NCBI GenBank assembly: GCA_027001105.1
Contig: JALTMZ010000034.1
Location: forward strand, 1 to 7,388
Reading direction: 5' to 3'
DNA length: 7,388 bases
From: Thermococcus sp.
Lineage (GTDB): Archaea; Methanobacteriota_B; Thermococci; Thermococcales; Thermococcaceae
The first letter of the stretch is position 1. Each line of letters opens with the position of its first letter. The notes under the pieces are model-generated. The model was given only the letters and a program-made list of their open reading frames with translations, did not search any database and was not told the DNA's origin. Positions 1 through 5,975 of this stretch are shown piece by piece. The position numbers and the translations under genes were made by a program.

Positions 1-582
1 ATGATAATAGTCCACCATGGCATAGTCTGGGGAGGCGTTGATTATATAACGGGGCTCATTCAAAAGAGGCTCAAGTTCCTTCTTGAGAACGACATAAACC
101 TCTACGTTGCCCATGTTCCCTTAGATGCTCACCCAGAAGTTGGAAACAATGCCCAACTTTTAAAGCTTCTTGATTTAGAGCCCAAAGAGCCTTTCGGAGA
201 CTATGGAGGAGTTACAATCGGATTTATTGGCGAATTTGAAGAACCAAAGCCTCTGCCACTGATAGCACAAATTTTGGTGGAAAAGCTGAAAATTGACTAT
301 GTGAAGAGCTATGAGTTCGGGAAGCAGGAAATTAAAAGGGTTGGGGCCATAAGCGGAGCTGGAGGATTTGCAATTGAAGAAGCTGTGAGAAAGAATGTTG
401 ATCTGTTCATAACGGGCGAGTTCACCCATGGAAACTATAGAACGGCTGAAGACTTAAGGCTGAGCGTTTTAGTTGCAGGACATTATGCAACAGAAACTTT
501 AGGTGTTAAGGCACTAATGCCTCTCTTGAGGGAGAAGTTTGGTGTTAAGACGGTTTTCATTGACAATTCTACTGGTCTTTGA
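1..582 (+). CDS. NIF3-like dinuclear metal-centre protein, 5' partial
   Basis: This is the C-terminal part of a NIF3/YbgI-family protein (also called NIF3-like, YqfO-like or GTP cyclohydrolase I type 2 homologue). The family forms toroidal assemblies with a two-metal site; its physiological reaction is not settled. Putative metal ligands are visible: the His-His pair at residues 5-6 (VHHG), Asp42 (in HVPLDAHP), and His161 with Glu165 (GHYATE). ITGEFTHGN at 137-145 is also typical. Family members are about 250 residues. Here 193 are seen, and the HHG motif, normally about 60 residues in, sits at the very start. The ATG at base 1 is therefore probably an internal Met and the true start lies outside the window. 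The gene ends in TGA and overlaps the convergent gene at 569-958 by 14 bases. Family assignment is firm; cellular role is not known. Confidence 0.9.
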   Translation: MIIVHHGIVWGGVDYITGLIQKRLKFLLENDINLYVAHVPLDAHPEVGNNAQLLKLLDLEPKEPFGDYGGVTIGFIGEFEEPKPLPLIAQILVEKLKIDYVKSYEFGKQEIKRVGAISGAGGFAIEEAVRKNVDLFITGEFTHGNYRTAEDLRLSVLVAGHYATETLGVKALMPLLREKFGVKTVFIDNSTGL

Positions 583-958
583 CTTTTAAGCTTTCTTTTA
601 ATGCCGAAAGAAAGCCATCAGGCTTAACAAGAATTAGTTCAACCCCTAATTCTTCTTTCGCATATTCTTCAACCCAGCTTCTGCTTAAAGGGTCATTGTT
701 AAAGGGGTAAACTATCACAAGCCTATTAAATCCAGCTCTTTTAGCTTTCACAGCATTGTATAGGATGCGCTGCTTTATCCACTTGTAAGAGTTTTCAAAT
801 TCAATTGCGATGACTTTCTCATCCTCTCTAAGAATTACCAAGTCAATCCTGCTCCCATCTTTACTTTGGAATTCCTTAACTGCCCTAAGCCCATGAAGAG
901 CGCAGAGTTCTTCAGCTTCTTTTAGAAGAGATTTAATCTTAATTTCCAAAACCCCCAA
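569..958 (-). CDS. Hypothetical protein, possible PD-(D/E)XK-like nuclease fold
   Basis: A 129-residue, charged, soluble protein with no signal peptide or membrane segment. I do not recognise a named family. The central stretch resembles a PD-(D/E)XK core: SRIDLVIL at 36-43 gives an Asp39 on a beta strand, then VIAIEFE at 49-55 gives Glu53 and Glu55. The usual catalytic Lys after the second acid is absent; Lys59 or Lys62 on the following helix could replace it. LVIVYPF at 80-86 would be another core strand. The start is uncertain. The TTG at 958 has no Shine-Dalgarno upstream, a second in-frame TTG at 949 is only 2 nt from a GGGGG run, and an ATT at 943 has better spacing but is a rare start. 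The gene begins 12 bases after the alaS stop, so it is probably cotranscribed with alaS. Its 3' end overlaps the convergent NIF3-like gene. Confidence 0.7.
   Translation of the reverse strand: MGVLEIKIKSLLKEAEELCALHGLRAVKEFQSKDGSRIDLVILREDEKVIAIEFENSYKWIKQRILYNAVKAKRAGFNRLVIVYPFNNDPLSRSWVEEYAKEELGVELILVKPDGFLSALKESLKVKDQ
584..599 (+). terminator. Possible T-tract terminator of the NIF3-like gene
   Basis: Directly after the TGA stop the + strand reads TTTTAAGCTTTCTTTT. Archaeal transcription often ends at such runs of T without a hairpin. The tract lies inside the 3' end of the convergent gene, so its T content also encodes lysines on the other strand, which weakens the call. Confidence 0.35.
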
Positions 959-970
959 AATAAAGATAAA

Positions 971-3706
971 TCAAGAAGAAAGCCTCTTCCTGAGCTCCTC
1001 CAAAGCTTCTCTTGCCTTTCTTACATCTTTTATCTTTCCCTGAGCTAAGTCCTTCTTTCCTCCACCGCCACCGCCGGCGATTGAAGTTATTATTCTTATA
1101 AGCTCGCCAGCCTTAAATGGAACTTCATCCCCAACAGCAACGACAACAGCGTTTGTATCTTCGCTTATGAGTGCAATCACTCTGTTGGGCTTCTTTAACT
1201 TGAGTGCTGCCTCCCTTAAGTGATCCAAGTCCCCTTCAACAACCTCTCCAATGAACTCGATTTCGCCGATCTTCTCAACTTTGCTCTCAAGCTCGTAAAC
1301 GAGAAGCTTAGCCAATTCTTTCTTGAGCTTTTCAACCTCTTTCCTTGCCTGCTTCCACTCCTCGAAGAACTTCTCAGCTGTTTCCGGCAGCTTTTCTGGT
1401 GGAACTCTGAAGACTTCACTTGTCTTCTTTATTATGTCTCTCTCCTTCTGCCATTCCTTTATCGCTGCCTCACCGCATGCGAAGATAATTCTTTCAACTC
1501 CATCTTGAATTCTCTCAGTCCTAAGTATCTTTATTGGGCCGACTAAGCCAGTGCTCGGCAAGTGAGTTCCACCACATGCCTGAACATCCCAGTCCTCAAT
1601 GTTAAGTACTCTAATTACTCTTCCCGGCACAACGCCACCTTGATAAAGCCTAAAGCCGTACTTCTGCTCTGCCTCTGTCCTTGGGAGCCACTCCCAAGCG
1701 ACCTTCCTGTTCTCCATGACAATTCTGTTGGCGAGCCTCTCTATTTCCTTCAGCTCCTCTTCACTAATGCGCTTGTAGTGGGAAATATCCAGCCTCGCCC
1801 AATCTGTGCTCAGCTGTGAGCCAGCTTGCCAAACGTGTTTGCCGAGAACCCTAACCAAGGCGCCCATCAGAACGTGGGTTCCGGTGTGGTGTCTCATATG
1901 CTGAATTCTCCTATCCCAGTCAATTTTTCCGTGAACTGTCATTCCCTCTTTGAACTTCCCTGGCTCCTTAACTCTGTGGAGTATCACCTTTCCAACCTTC
2001 TGAACCTCAAGGACTTCAACACCGTTAAGCTCTCCTGTATCATAAGGCTGTCCACCGCCTTCTGGATAGAATGCCGTTCTATCAAGAACAACCCAATCAT
2101 CAATGACCTTGAGAACTTTAGCGTCGAACTCCTTCATGAACGGGTCTTCATAGTAGAGCGTTCTCGTGTCCGGTAATTCCCTCACAAGCTCGAAATCAAC
2201 GATTTGTTCCTCTTTTTCCTCTTTTGCCGTCTTCTCCGCTTCCTTTGCTACCAAGCTATAGAAGTTGTCGGGTATGTGAACCTTTATGCCCTCTTTCTCC
2301 GCGATCTCCTTAACAATTTCCGGCGTTAAGCCGTGGCTCTCGTAGAACAGTATGAGCTTCTCCAGCGGTATTTCGTTTCTACCTTCTTTCCTGAGCTTCT
2401 TAATTTCTCTTCTAACCAGATCAGAGCCTCTCTTAAGGGTTTCTTGATATCTCTTCTCTTCCACATTAATCATGTCCAAAATGACATCTTCCATCTCCTT
2501 GAACTCTGGGAATGTTTTGTGAAGGGCTTTTATGTGCATGGCAACGATTTCGCTGAGCGGAATCTCCAAGCCAAGTTCTCTCAAATGCCTGATGCTCTTT
2601 CTTATCAACAGACGAGCAAGGTAACCAGCTTTAACGTTTGAAGGGACAACACCATCAGCCAGCATGAATGTTAATGCCTTTGTGTGGTCAGCTATTGCAT
2701 AGATAAGCTCGTAGGGTCTTATTAATCTCTCAAGTTCCTCAACGCTTATACCAACTCTGCTCGCAACTTCCCTTCTCAAAACTTTAAGATCGCCCATGTC
2801 CTCAATGTCAAACATTCCAGCCAGCCTTGAGTTTTCCATTAGAATCCTGTCGTCAATCTTCTCAATGCCAGCCATTCTCTTAAGCGGTTCAACGACATAA
2901 CCTAAGACAGCGTCATAAGCCGTTGGAGTGCCTTGACTCATCCAGACCAATCTCTCAAGGCCGTAACCTGTATCAACGACCTTGGTATCCATTGGAACGT
3001 ATCTATCCCCTTTGATGATTACGACTTGATCATCCGGAGTTCCCGGTGGAGCCAACTTGTACTGCATAAAAACAAGAGTAGCAACCTCCAACCCTCTGTA
3101 AAGGACTTCGAAAGCAGGTCCGGCGTTTCCTCCACCCGCCCATGGGTTCTCCTTGAACGTTATGTCTTCAGGCTTCATCTTCAGATCTTTAGTGAAGAAC
3201 TCAAAAGCAAGCTCAACAGTTTCATCCATCCAGTATATCGGCTTGCCGGGATAGTTGAATGCATGATGTGCCATCATTTCGAAGATTGTGAAGTGCCTCC
3301 CCGTTATTCCAACATTGTCAATATCCGTGAATCTTATTGAAGGCTGGGCGATTGTGAGCGGATTCGCTGGGGGATCAGCTTCTCCGCTGATAACCCAGGG
3401 CTGAAAGTCCATAATGCTTGCCCCTACTAAGAGCACGTCATCTCTCCATCTCGGCAGAACTGGATATCTTTTCACTCTACCATGCCCATGTCTCTCAAAG
3501 AAGCTTAAGAATGCTTCTCTCATTTCTTCAAGGGTGTACTTCTTTGGAATACCTGGTTTTCCAATAAACTGGTACTCATCACATGGGGGATCTCCACAAG
3601 TCTCTCTATCTGGATCCAAAGTCCAGAAGGGTTTTCCACAGACTTTGCATGTTTTCCGTATCCAGCCTTCCTCTTTAAACATCTTCGTAGTCATGTCCAT
3701 TGACAT
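971..3706 (-). CDS. alaS: Alanyl-tRNA synthetase (archaeal type)
   Basis: Cytosolic class II synthetase that activates alanine and charges tRNA-Ala, 911 residues from the chosen start. Order of parts: an archaeal N-terminal Cys4 element (Cys20, Cys23, Cys37, Cys42), the catalytic domain with [20 protein letters not shown] at about 125-144 and GYGLERLVW at 247-255, and a helical tRNA-recognition region. Next come the editing domain with the zinc ligands His607 and His611 (HHTGTH) and Cys711 and His715 (CGGTH), a coiled-coil stretch at about 755-805, and the C-Ala domain with a six-glycine run at 878-883. All expected active-site and editing elements are present. The reading frame extends 13 codons further upstream to a GTG at 3745. 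The ATG at 3706 is preferred because GGAAGGTGAT lies 4 nt upstream and archaeal homologues begin near MTTKMF. A TATA-like element at 3771-3778 may give it its own promoter. Confidence 0.98.
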   Translation of the reverse strand: MSMDMTTKMFKEEGWIRKTCKVCGKPFWTLDPDRETCGDPPCDEYQFIGKPGIPKKYTLEEMREAFLSFFERHGHGRVKRYPVLPRWRDDVLLVGASIMDFQPWVISGEADPPANPLTIAQPSIRFTDIDNVGITGRHFTIFEMMAHHAFNYPGKPIYWMDETVELAFEFFTKDLKMKPEDITFKENPWAGGGNAGPAFEVLYRGLEVATLVFMQYKLAPPGTPDDQVVIIKGDRYVPMDTKVVDTGYGLERLVWMSQGTPTAYDAVLGYVVEPLKRMAGIEKIDDRILMENSRLAGMFDIEDMGDLKVLRREVASRVGISVEELERLIRPYELIYAIADHTKALTFMLADGVVPSNVKAGYLARLLIRKSIRHLRELGLEIPLSEIVAMHIKALHKTFPEFKEMEDVILDMINVEEKRYQETLKRGSDLVRREIKKLRKEGRNEIPLEKLILFYESHGLTPEIVKEIAEKEGIKVHIPDNFYSLVAKEAEKTAKEEKEEQIVDFELVRELPDTRTLYYEDPFMKEFDAKVLKVIDDWVVLDRTAFYPEGGGQPYDTGELNGVEVLEVQKVGKVILHRVKEPGKFKEGMTVHGKIDWDRRIQHMRHHTGTHVLMGALVRVLGKHVWQAGSQLSTDWARLDISHYKRISEEELKEIERLANRIVMENRKVAWEWLPRTEAEQKYGFRLYQGGVVPGRVIRVLNIEDWDVQACGGTHLPSTGLVGPIKILRTERIQDGVERIIFACGEAAIKEWQKERDIIKKTSEVFRVPPEKLPETAEKFFEEWKQARKEVEKLKKELAKLLVYELESKVEKIGEIEFIGEVVEGDLDHLREAALKLKKPNRVIALISEDTNAVVVAVGDEVPFKAGELIRIITSIAGGGGGGKKDLAQGKIKDVRKAREALEELRKRLSS

Positions 3707-3710
3707 TTTG

Positions 3711-3720
3711 ATCACCTTCC
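3711..3720 (-). promoter_or_regulatory. Shine-Dalgarno site deciding the alaS start
   Basis: Reads GGAAGGTGAT on the minus strand, nearly the full complement of the archaeal 16S 3' end, followed by CAAA and the ATG at 3706. It excludes the longer GTG start at 3745, which would place this site inside the coding region. Confidence 0.85.
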
Positions 3721-3770
3721 AAAATTGACCGTGAAATAAACTCACCTTAAAAACAACAGAAGGGTGAAGT

Positions 3771-3778
3771 TATATTAA
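3771..3778 (-). promoter_or_regulatory. Probable TATA box of alaS
   Basis: TTAATATA on the minus strand, a few bases after the coiled-coil gene's TAA. An archaeal start about 26 nt downstream would fall near 3747, giving a leader of about 40 nt before the alaS ATG. alaS could also be read from the upstream sRNA/coiled-coil promoter. Confidence 0.5.
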
Positions 3779-3780
3779 GT

Positions 3781-4041
3781 TTACTCCTCTTCGTTCTCAT
3801 TGATTATGATGATCGGAAAGTTCATCTTCTTGAGCATTTCTATGAGCCGTTCGTGAGTTCGCCTCAAACGCTCAAGCTTGTACCTTAGGTTTTGATTTTC
3901 AATAGCCAGGCTGGTAACTTCCTCAGTCTTAGCCCTCAGCTGGGCCTTAAGTTCAATTATCTCATCCTCAAGCTCAATTATTGAACGCTCCAACCGTTCG
4001 ATTTCCTCATACAAGTCTTTGCATATCTTTTCTTTGAGCAT
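3781..4041 (-). CDS. Small coiled-coil protein of unknown function
   Basis: An 86-residue protein from the ATG at 4041. Almost the whole chain is a predicted parallel-type coiled coil: heptad-spaced Leu/Ile with Glu/Lys/Arg between them runs from about residue 8 to 70 (for example IERLERSIIELEDEIIELK, then ENQNLRYKLERLRR). It ends in a short hydrophobic strand, FPIIII, and an acidic tail. There is no signal peptide, membrane segment, cysteine pair or catalytic motif, so a structural, adaptor or oligomerisation role is the most that can be inferred. A GTG at 4050 in the same frame would give 89 residues. The ATG is preferred because GGTG at 4048-4051 lies 6 nt upstream of it. The box D of the C/D sRNA ends 12 nt before this start codon, so the mRNA leader contains the guide RNA. 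The alaS start lies 74 bases downstream on the same strand. Confidence 0.75.
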   Translation of the reverse strand: MLKEKICKDLYEEIERLERSIIELEDEIIELKAQLRAKTEEVTSLAIENQNLRYKLERLRRTHERLIEMLKKMNFPIIIINENEEE

Positions 4042-4053
4042 GAACAACACCGG

Positions 4054-4105
4054 TCAGACCCGCGAAACTTCATCACAGATTTTCAGGGGGCTCCAGACTC
4101 ATCAT
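4054..4105 (-). ncRNA. Box C/D guide sRNA (2'-O-methylation guide)
   Basis: Read on the minus strand the order is canonical: box C ATGATGA (4105-4099), a 12-nt guide GTCTGGAGCCCC (4098-4087), box D' CTGA (4086-4083), a 6-nt spacer AAATCT, box C' GTGATGA (4076-4070), a 12-nt guide AGTTTCGCGGGT (4069-4058), and box D CTGA (4057-4054). All four boxes match consensus and both guides have the 12-nt length typical of archaeal sRNAs bound by L7Ae, Nop5 and fibrillarin. By the box D plus five rule the D' guide would methylate a C in 5'-GGGGCUCCAGAC and the D guide a G in 5'-ACCCGCGAAACU. The terminal stem is weak. A TATA element at 4137-4144 would start transcription about 9 nt before box C. The mature RNA probably extends a few bases beyond each end of the core. 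Targets are not established. Confidence 0.9.
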
Positions 4106-4136
4106 TCCCTTAATATGATCCTAAGCCCACACTCCA

Positions 4137-4144
4137 ATATATAA
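4137..4144 (-). promoter_or_regulatory. TATA box of the sRNA and coiled-coil gene
   Basis: TTATATAT on the minus strand inside an A/T-rich element (GATAAATTATATATTGG). With an archaeal TATA centre at about -26 the transcript would begin near 4114, about 9 nt before box C. That fits an sRNA 5' end and places the whole sRNA in the leader of the coiled-coil mRNA. Confidence 0.65.
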
Positions 4145-4254
4145 TTTATCCTTCTTGAGGTTTACAATTGTTCACAAAAATACCTGTCATATCTAATTTG
4201 ACATGAGCAATGTAAAAATTACTTGAGCTCAATTTCAACAAATAGCCAAAACTC
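4145..4254. promoter_or_regulatory. Divergent intergenic region with small inverted repeats
   Basis: No gene is seen in this A/T-rich stretch between two outward-facing TATA boxes. It holds two symmetric elements. TGTCA-N9-TGACA at 4185-4203 has half-sites 14 bases apart centre to centre. The perfect 10-bp palindrome TTGAGCTCAA at 4223-4232 lies about 22 bases upstream of the rightward TATA box. Either could be an operator for a dimeric regulator. No specific regulator can be named from the sequence. Confidence 0.4.
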
Positions 4255-4265
4255 TTAAATATTTT
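4255..4265 (+). promoter_or_regulatory. Probable TATA box of the alanine symporter gene
   Basis: TTAAATATTTT, preceded by the A-rich CCAAAAC that could act as a BRE. A start about 26 nt downstream would fall near 4285, giving a leader of about 80 nt. The leader contains a GC stem, GCAG-AAAACC-CTGC (4301-4314), nested between two copies of AGTACA spaced 30 bases apart (4290 and 4320). Confidence 0.55.
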
Positions 4266-4354
4266 GTCGATACTAAGATAAGTTTGTAAAGTACACTGAT
4301 GCAGAAAACCCTGCCCTACAGTACAGGACAATGCAAGACTAATAAACTATGTTT

Positions 4355-4361
4355 GGAGGTG
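4355..4361 (+). promoter_or_regulatory. Shine-Dalgarno site deciding the symporter start
   Basis: A perfect GGAGGTG, 5 nt before the ATG at 4367. An earlier in-frame ATG at 4349 lies upstream of this site and has no site of its own, so 4367 is taken as the start. Confidence 0.85.
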
Positions 4362-4366
4362 TCTGT

Positions 4367-5914
4367 ATGGGAGCAATAATGGAGTTTATTAACTGGTTGG
4401 ATGGTATGGTCTGGGGTCCACCCATAATGATTTTGCTTTTGGGCACAGGTCTCTTCTTAACAATAGTGCTTAGGGGAATACAGTTCAGAAGACTCGGATG
4501 GTCTATTAGATACACCCTATTTGAAGGAAGAAAGAAGCAGGGTGAAGGTGATATTACACCATTCCAGGCATTGATGGCAACTATAGCCGGAACTGTAGGT
4601 ATCGGAAACATCGCTGGTGTTGCAACTGCAATTCACCTCGGTGGTCCTGGAGCCCTCTTCTGGATGTGGATGACTGCTCTGGTTGGTATGGCAACAAGGT
4701 ATTCAGAAGGTCTCTTAGGTGTTGCATTTAGAAGCAAGTTACCAGATGGGACAATGATTGGAGGTTCATTCAACGCATTGGAGAGGGGGTTTGCGGAAGT
4801 AAAGGTATCTAAAACCGGCAGAACAATAGCAACAATTTTCATGCTGATATTTGCTGTTTTCATCGGATATGAAGCCACAAAGCTCAGCGGTGGATTGATG
4901 ATACTTGCGGTAATAATAGCCATCTTGTTTGCAATTCTCGCATTGTACCTCCAAAAGGAAAGCTCTCTGCCCACCCTTGGAAAAGTGCTTGCAATTCTCT
5001 TCGCGCTCTTTGCAGCAATCTCAGCATTCGGTATTGGAAACATGACACAGTCAAACTCATTGGCACTTGGTATGGAAGTTGCATTTAACGTCCCACACTG
5101 GGTTACAGGAATAATCTTCGCAATCCTCACCTTCATAGTCACGATAGGTGGAATTAAGAGAATCGGTGAATTTACAGAGGCGTTGGTGCCGTTCATGGCA
5201 ATAGTGTACTTCATATTCGCAATAGGAGTCTGGATTAAGTTCGCCGGACAGCTACCAAGTGCAATTTCCCTGATCCTCAAGGATGCATTCACCGGAAGCG
5301 CAGTTGCCGGTGGTGCAGTTGGTACAACCATAAGGTGGGGTGTGGCAAGAGGTCTGTTCTCCAACGAAGCAGGTCTTGGAACAGCAAGTATGGCACACGC
5401 CGCTGCAAGAACAGATAATCCCTCAAGACAGGCACACGTTGCTATGCTTGGACCATTCATTGATACAATCATAATCTGTTCACTGACTGGAATTTCAATT
5501 GTAGCTACAGGTGCATGGCAAACCGGCAAAACAAGCACTGCACTGACACAGGAGGCATTTGCAAGGGCCTTTGGACACATTGGTGAAGTAATGGTTGTTA
5601 TAGGTGTCATACTCTTCGCTTATTCAACGGTCCTTGCATGGAACTTCTATGGCAGACAGAATATCATGTATTTAGCCAAGTGGATTGAAGGAGATCCCGA
5701 GAAGTTCGCCAGACTGTATCCAAGGCTTCACCTAATCTACAACATACTCTTCGTGATTTTCATCTACATAGGTGCAACAACGGTTCTTGAGAGCGTGTGG
5801 ACATTCTCAGACATGATGAACGGGCTCATGGCAATACCAAACCTGGTCGGCTTGCTGGTGCTTTACAGTGTTATCAAGAAATACACTGACGAGTTCATAA
5901 AAGAGAATCCATGA
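4367..5914 (+). CDS. agcS: Na+/alanine (glycine) symporter, AGCS family
   Basis: Polytopic membrane carrier of 515 residues (AGCS family, TC 2.A.25), importing alanine or glycine with sodium. Diagnostic stretches are TIAGTVGIGNIAG at 72-84, the family signature GGPGALFWMWMTALVG at 92-107, FGIGNMTQSNS at 221-231, GVARGLFSNEAGLGTA at 325-340, and AYSTVLAWNFYGRQ near 418-431. Hydrophobic segments occur at about 16-36, 66-88, 93-110, 153-169, 174-196, 205-224, 243-262, 271-292, 357-382, 405-424, 455-472 and 483-502. Between the third segment and FGIGNMTQ there is an extra stretch of about 55-60 residues (about 143-202) with two hydrophobic segments. I do not recall it in compact members such as the roughly 450-residue methanococcal AgcS, and the usual GGPM motif reads GGSF at 132-135. 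The carrier is divergent to the sRNA/alaS block and upstream of the PLP enzyme gene. Substrate choice between alanine, glycine and their D-forms is not decided by sequence. Confidence 0.95.
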   Translation: MGAIMEFINWLDGMVWGPPIMILLLGTGLFLTIVLRGIQFRRLGWSIRYTLFEGRKKQGEGDITPFQALMATIAGTVGIGNIAGVATAIHLGGPGALFWMWMTALVGMATRYSEGLLGVAFRSKLPDGTMIGGSFNALERGFAEVKVSKTGRTIATIFMLIFAVFIGYEATKLSGGLMILAVIIAILFAILALYLQKESSLPTLGKVLAILFALFAAISAFGIGNMTQSNSLALGMEVAFNVPHWVTGIIFAILTFIVTIGGIKRIGEFTEALVPFMAIVYFIFAIGVWIKFAGQLPSAISLILKDAFTGSAVAGGAVGTTIRWGVARGLFSNEAGLGTASMAHAAARTDNPSRQAHVAMLGPFIDTIIICSLTGISIVATGAWQTGKTSTALTQEAFARAFGHIGEVMVVIGVILFAYSTVLAWNFYGRQNIMYLAKWIEGDPEKFARLYPRLHLIYNILFVIFIYIGATTVLESVWTFSDMMNGLMAIPNLVGLLVLYSVIKKYTDEFIKENP

Positions 5915-5920
5915 GATTCC

Positions 5921-5947
5921 GCTTTTTGATCTTTGTTTTTCTATTTT
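5921..5947 (+). terminator. T-tract terminator after the symporter gene
   Basis: Seven bases past the TGA the + strand becomes strongly T-rich, with three runs (GCTTTTTG, CTTTGTTTTTC, TATTTT) and no hairpin. This is the typical Thermococcales terminator form. Termination may be partial: no clear TATA box is seen in the 61 bases before the next gene, so some transcripts probably continue. Confidence 0.55.
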
Positions 5948-5962
5948 CCCTCTGAAATCTTC

Positions 5963-5970
5963 GAGGTGAT
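5963..5970 (+). promoter_or_regulatory. Shine-Dalgarno site of the aminotransferase gene
   Basis: GAGGTGAT, 5 nt before the ATG at 5976. It supports that start and shows the gene is translated independently of the symporter. Confidence 0.85.
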
Positions 5971-5975
5971 TTTTA

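Noticed and set aside
3707..3745. N-terminal extension of alaS to a GTG at 3745
   Set aside because: The extra 13 codons contain the strong GGAAGGTGAT site that serves the ATG at 3706 and are not expected from archaeal homologues.
3741..3768. Imperfect hairpin in the alaS leader (TTCACCCTT and AAGGTGAG arms around an 11-nt loop)
   Set aside because: The stem has a bulge and a long T-rich loop, and the predicted transcription start falls inside it. It is too weak to call an attenuator or operator.
4042..4050. GTG start for the coiled-coil protein at 4050
   Set aside because: The GTG overlaps the GGTG ribosome site, which is well placed for the ATG at 4041.
4349..4366. Upstream ATG start for the symporter at 4349
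   Set aside because: The perfect GGAGGTG lies after this ATG and is ideally spaced for the ATG at 4367.
4106..4366. tRNA gene, CRISPR repeat or second C/D sRNA in the divergent region
   Set aside because: No cloverleaf, no regularly spaced repeats, and the CTGATGC at 4296 has no matching D boxes at guide distance.
4633..5610. A 325-codon open frame on the minus strand, opposite the symporter gene
   Set aside because: It mirrors the codon pattern of the carrier gene, its translation is a low-complexity Pro/Ala/Ile/Ser mix with no family features, and it has no Shine-Dalgarno or promoter.
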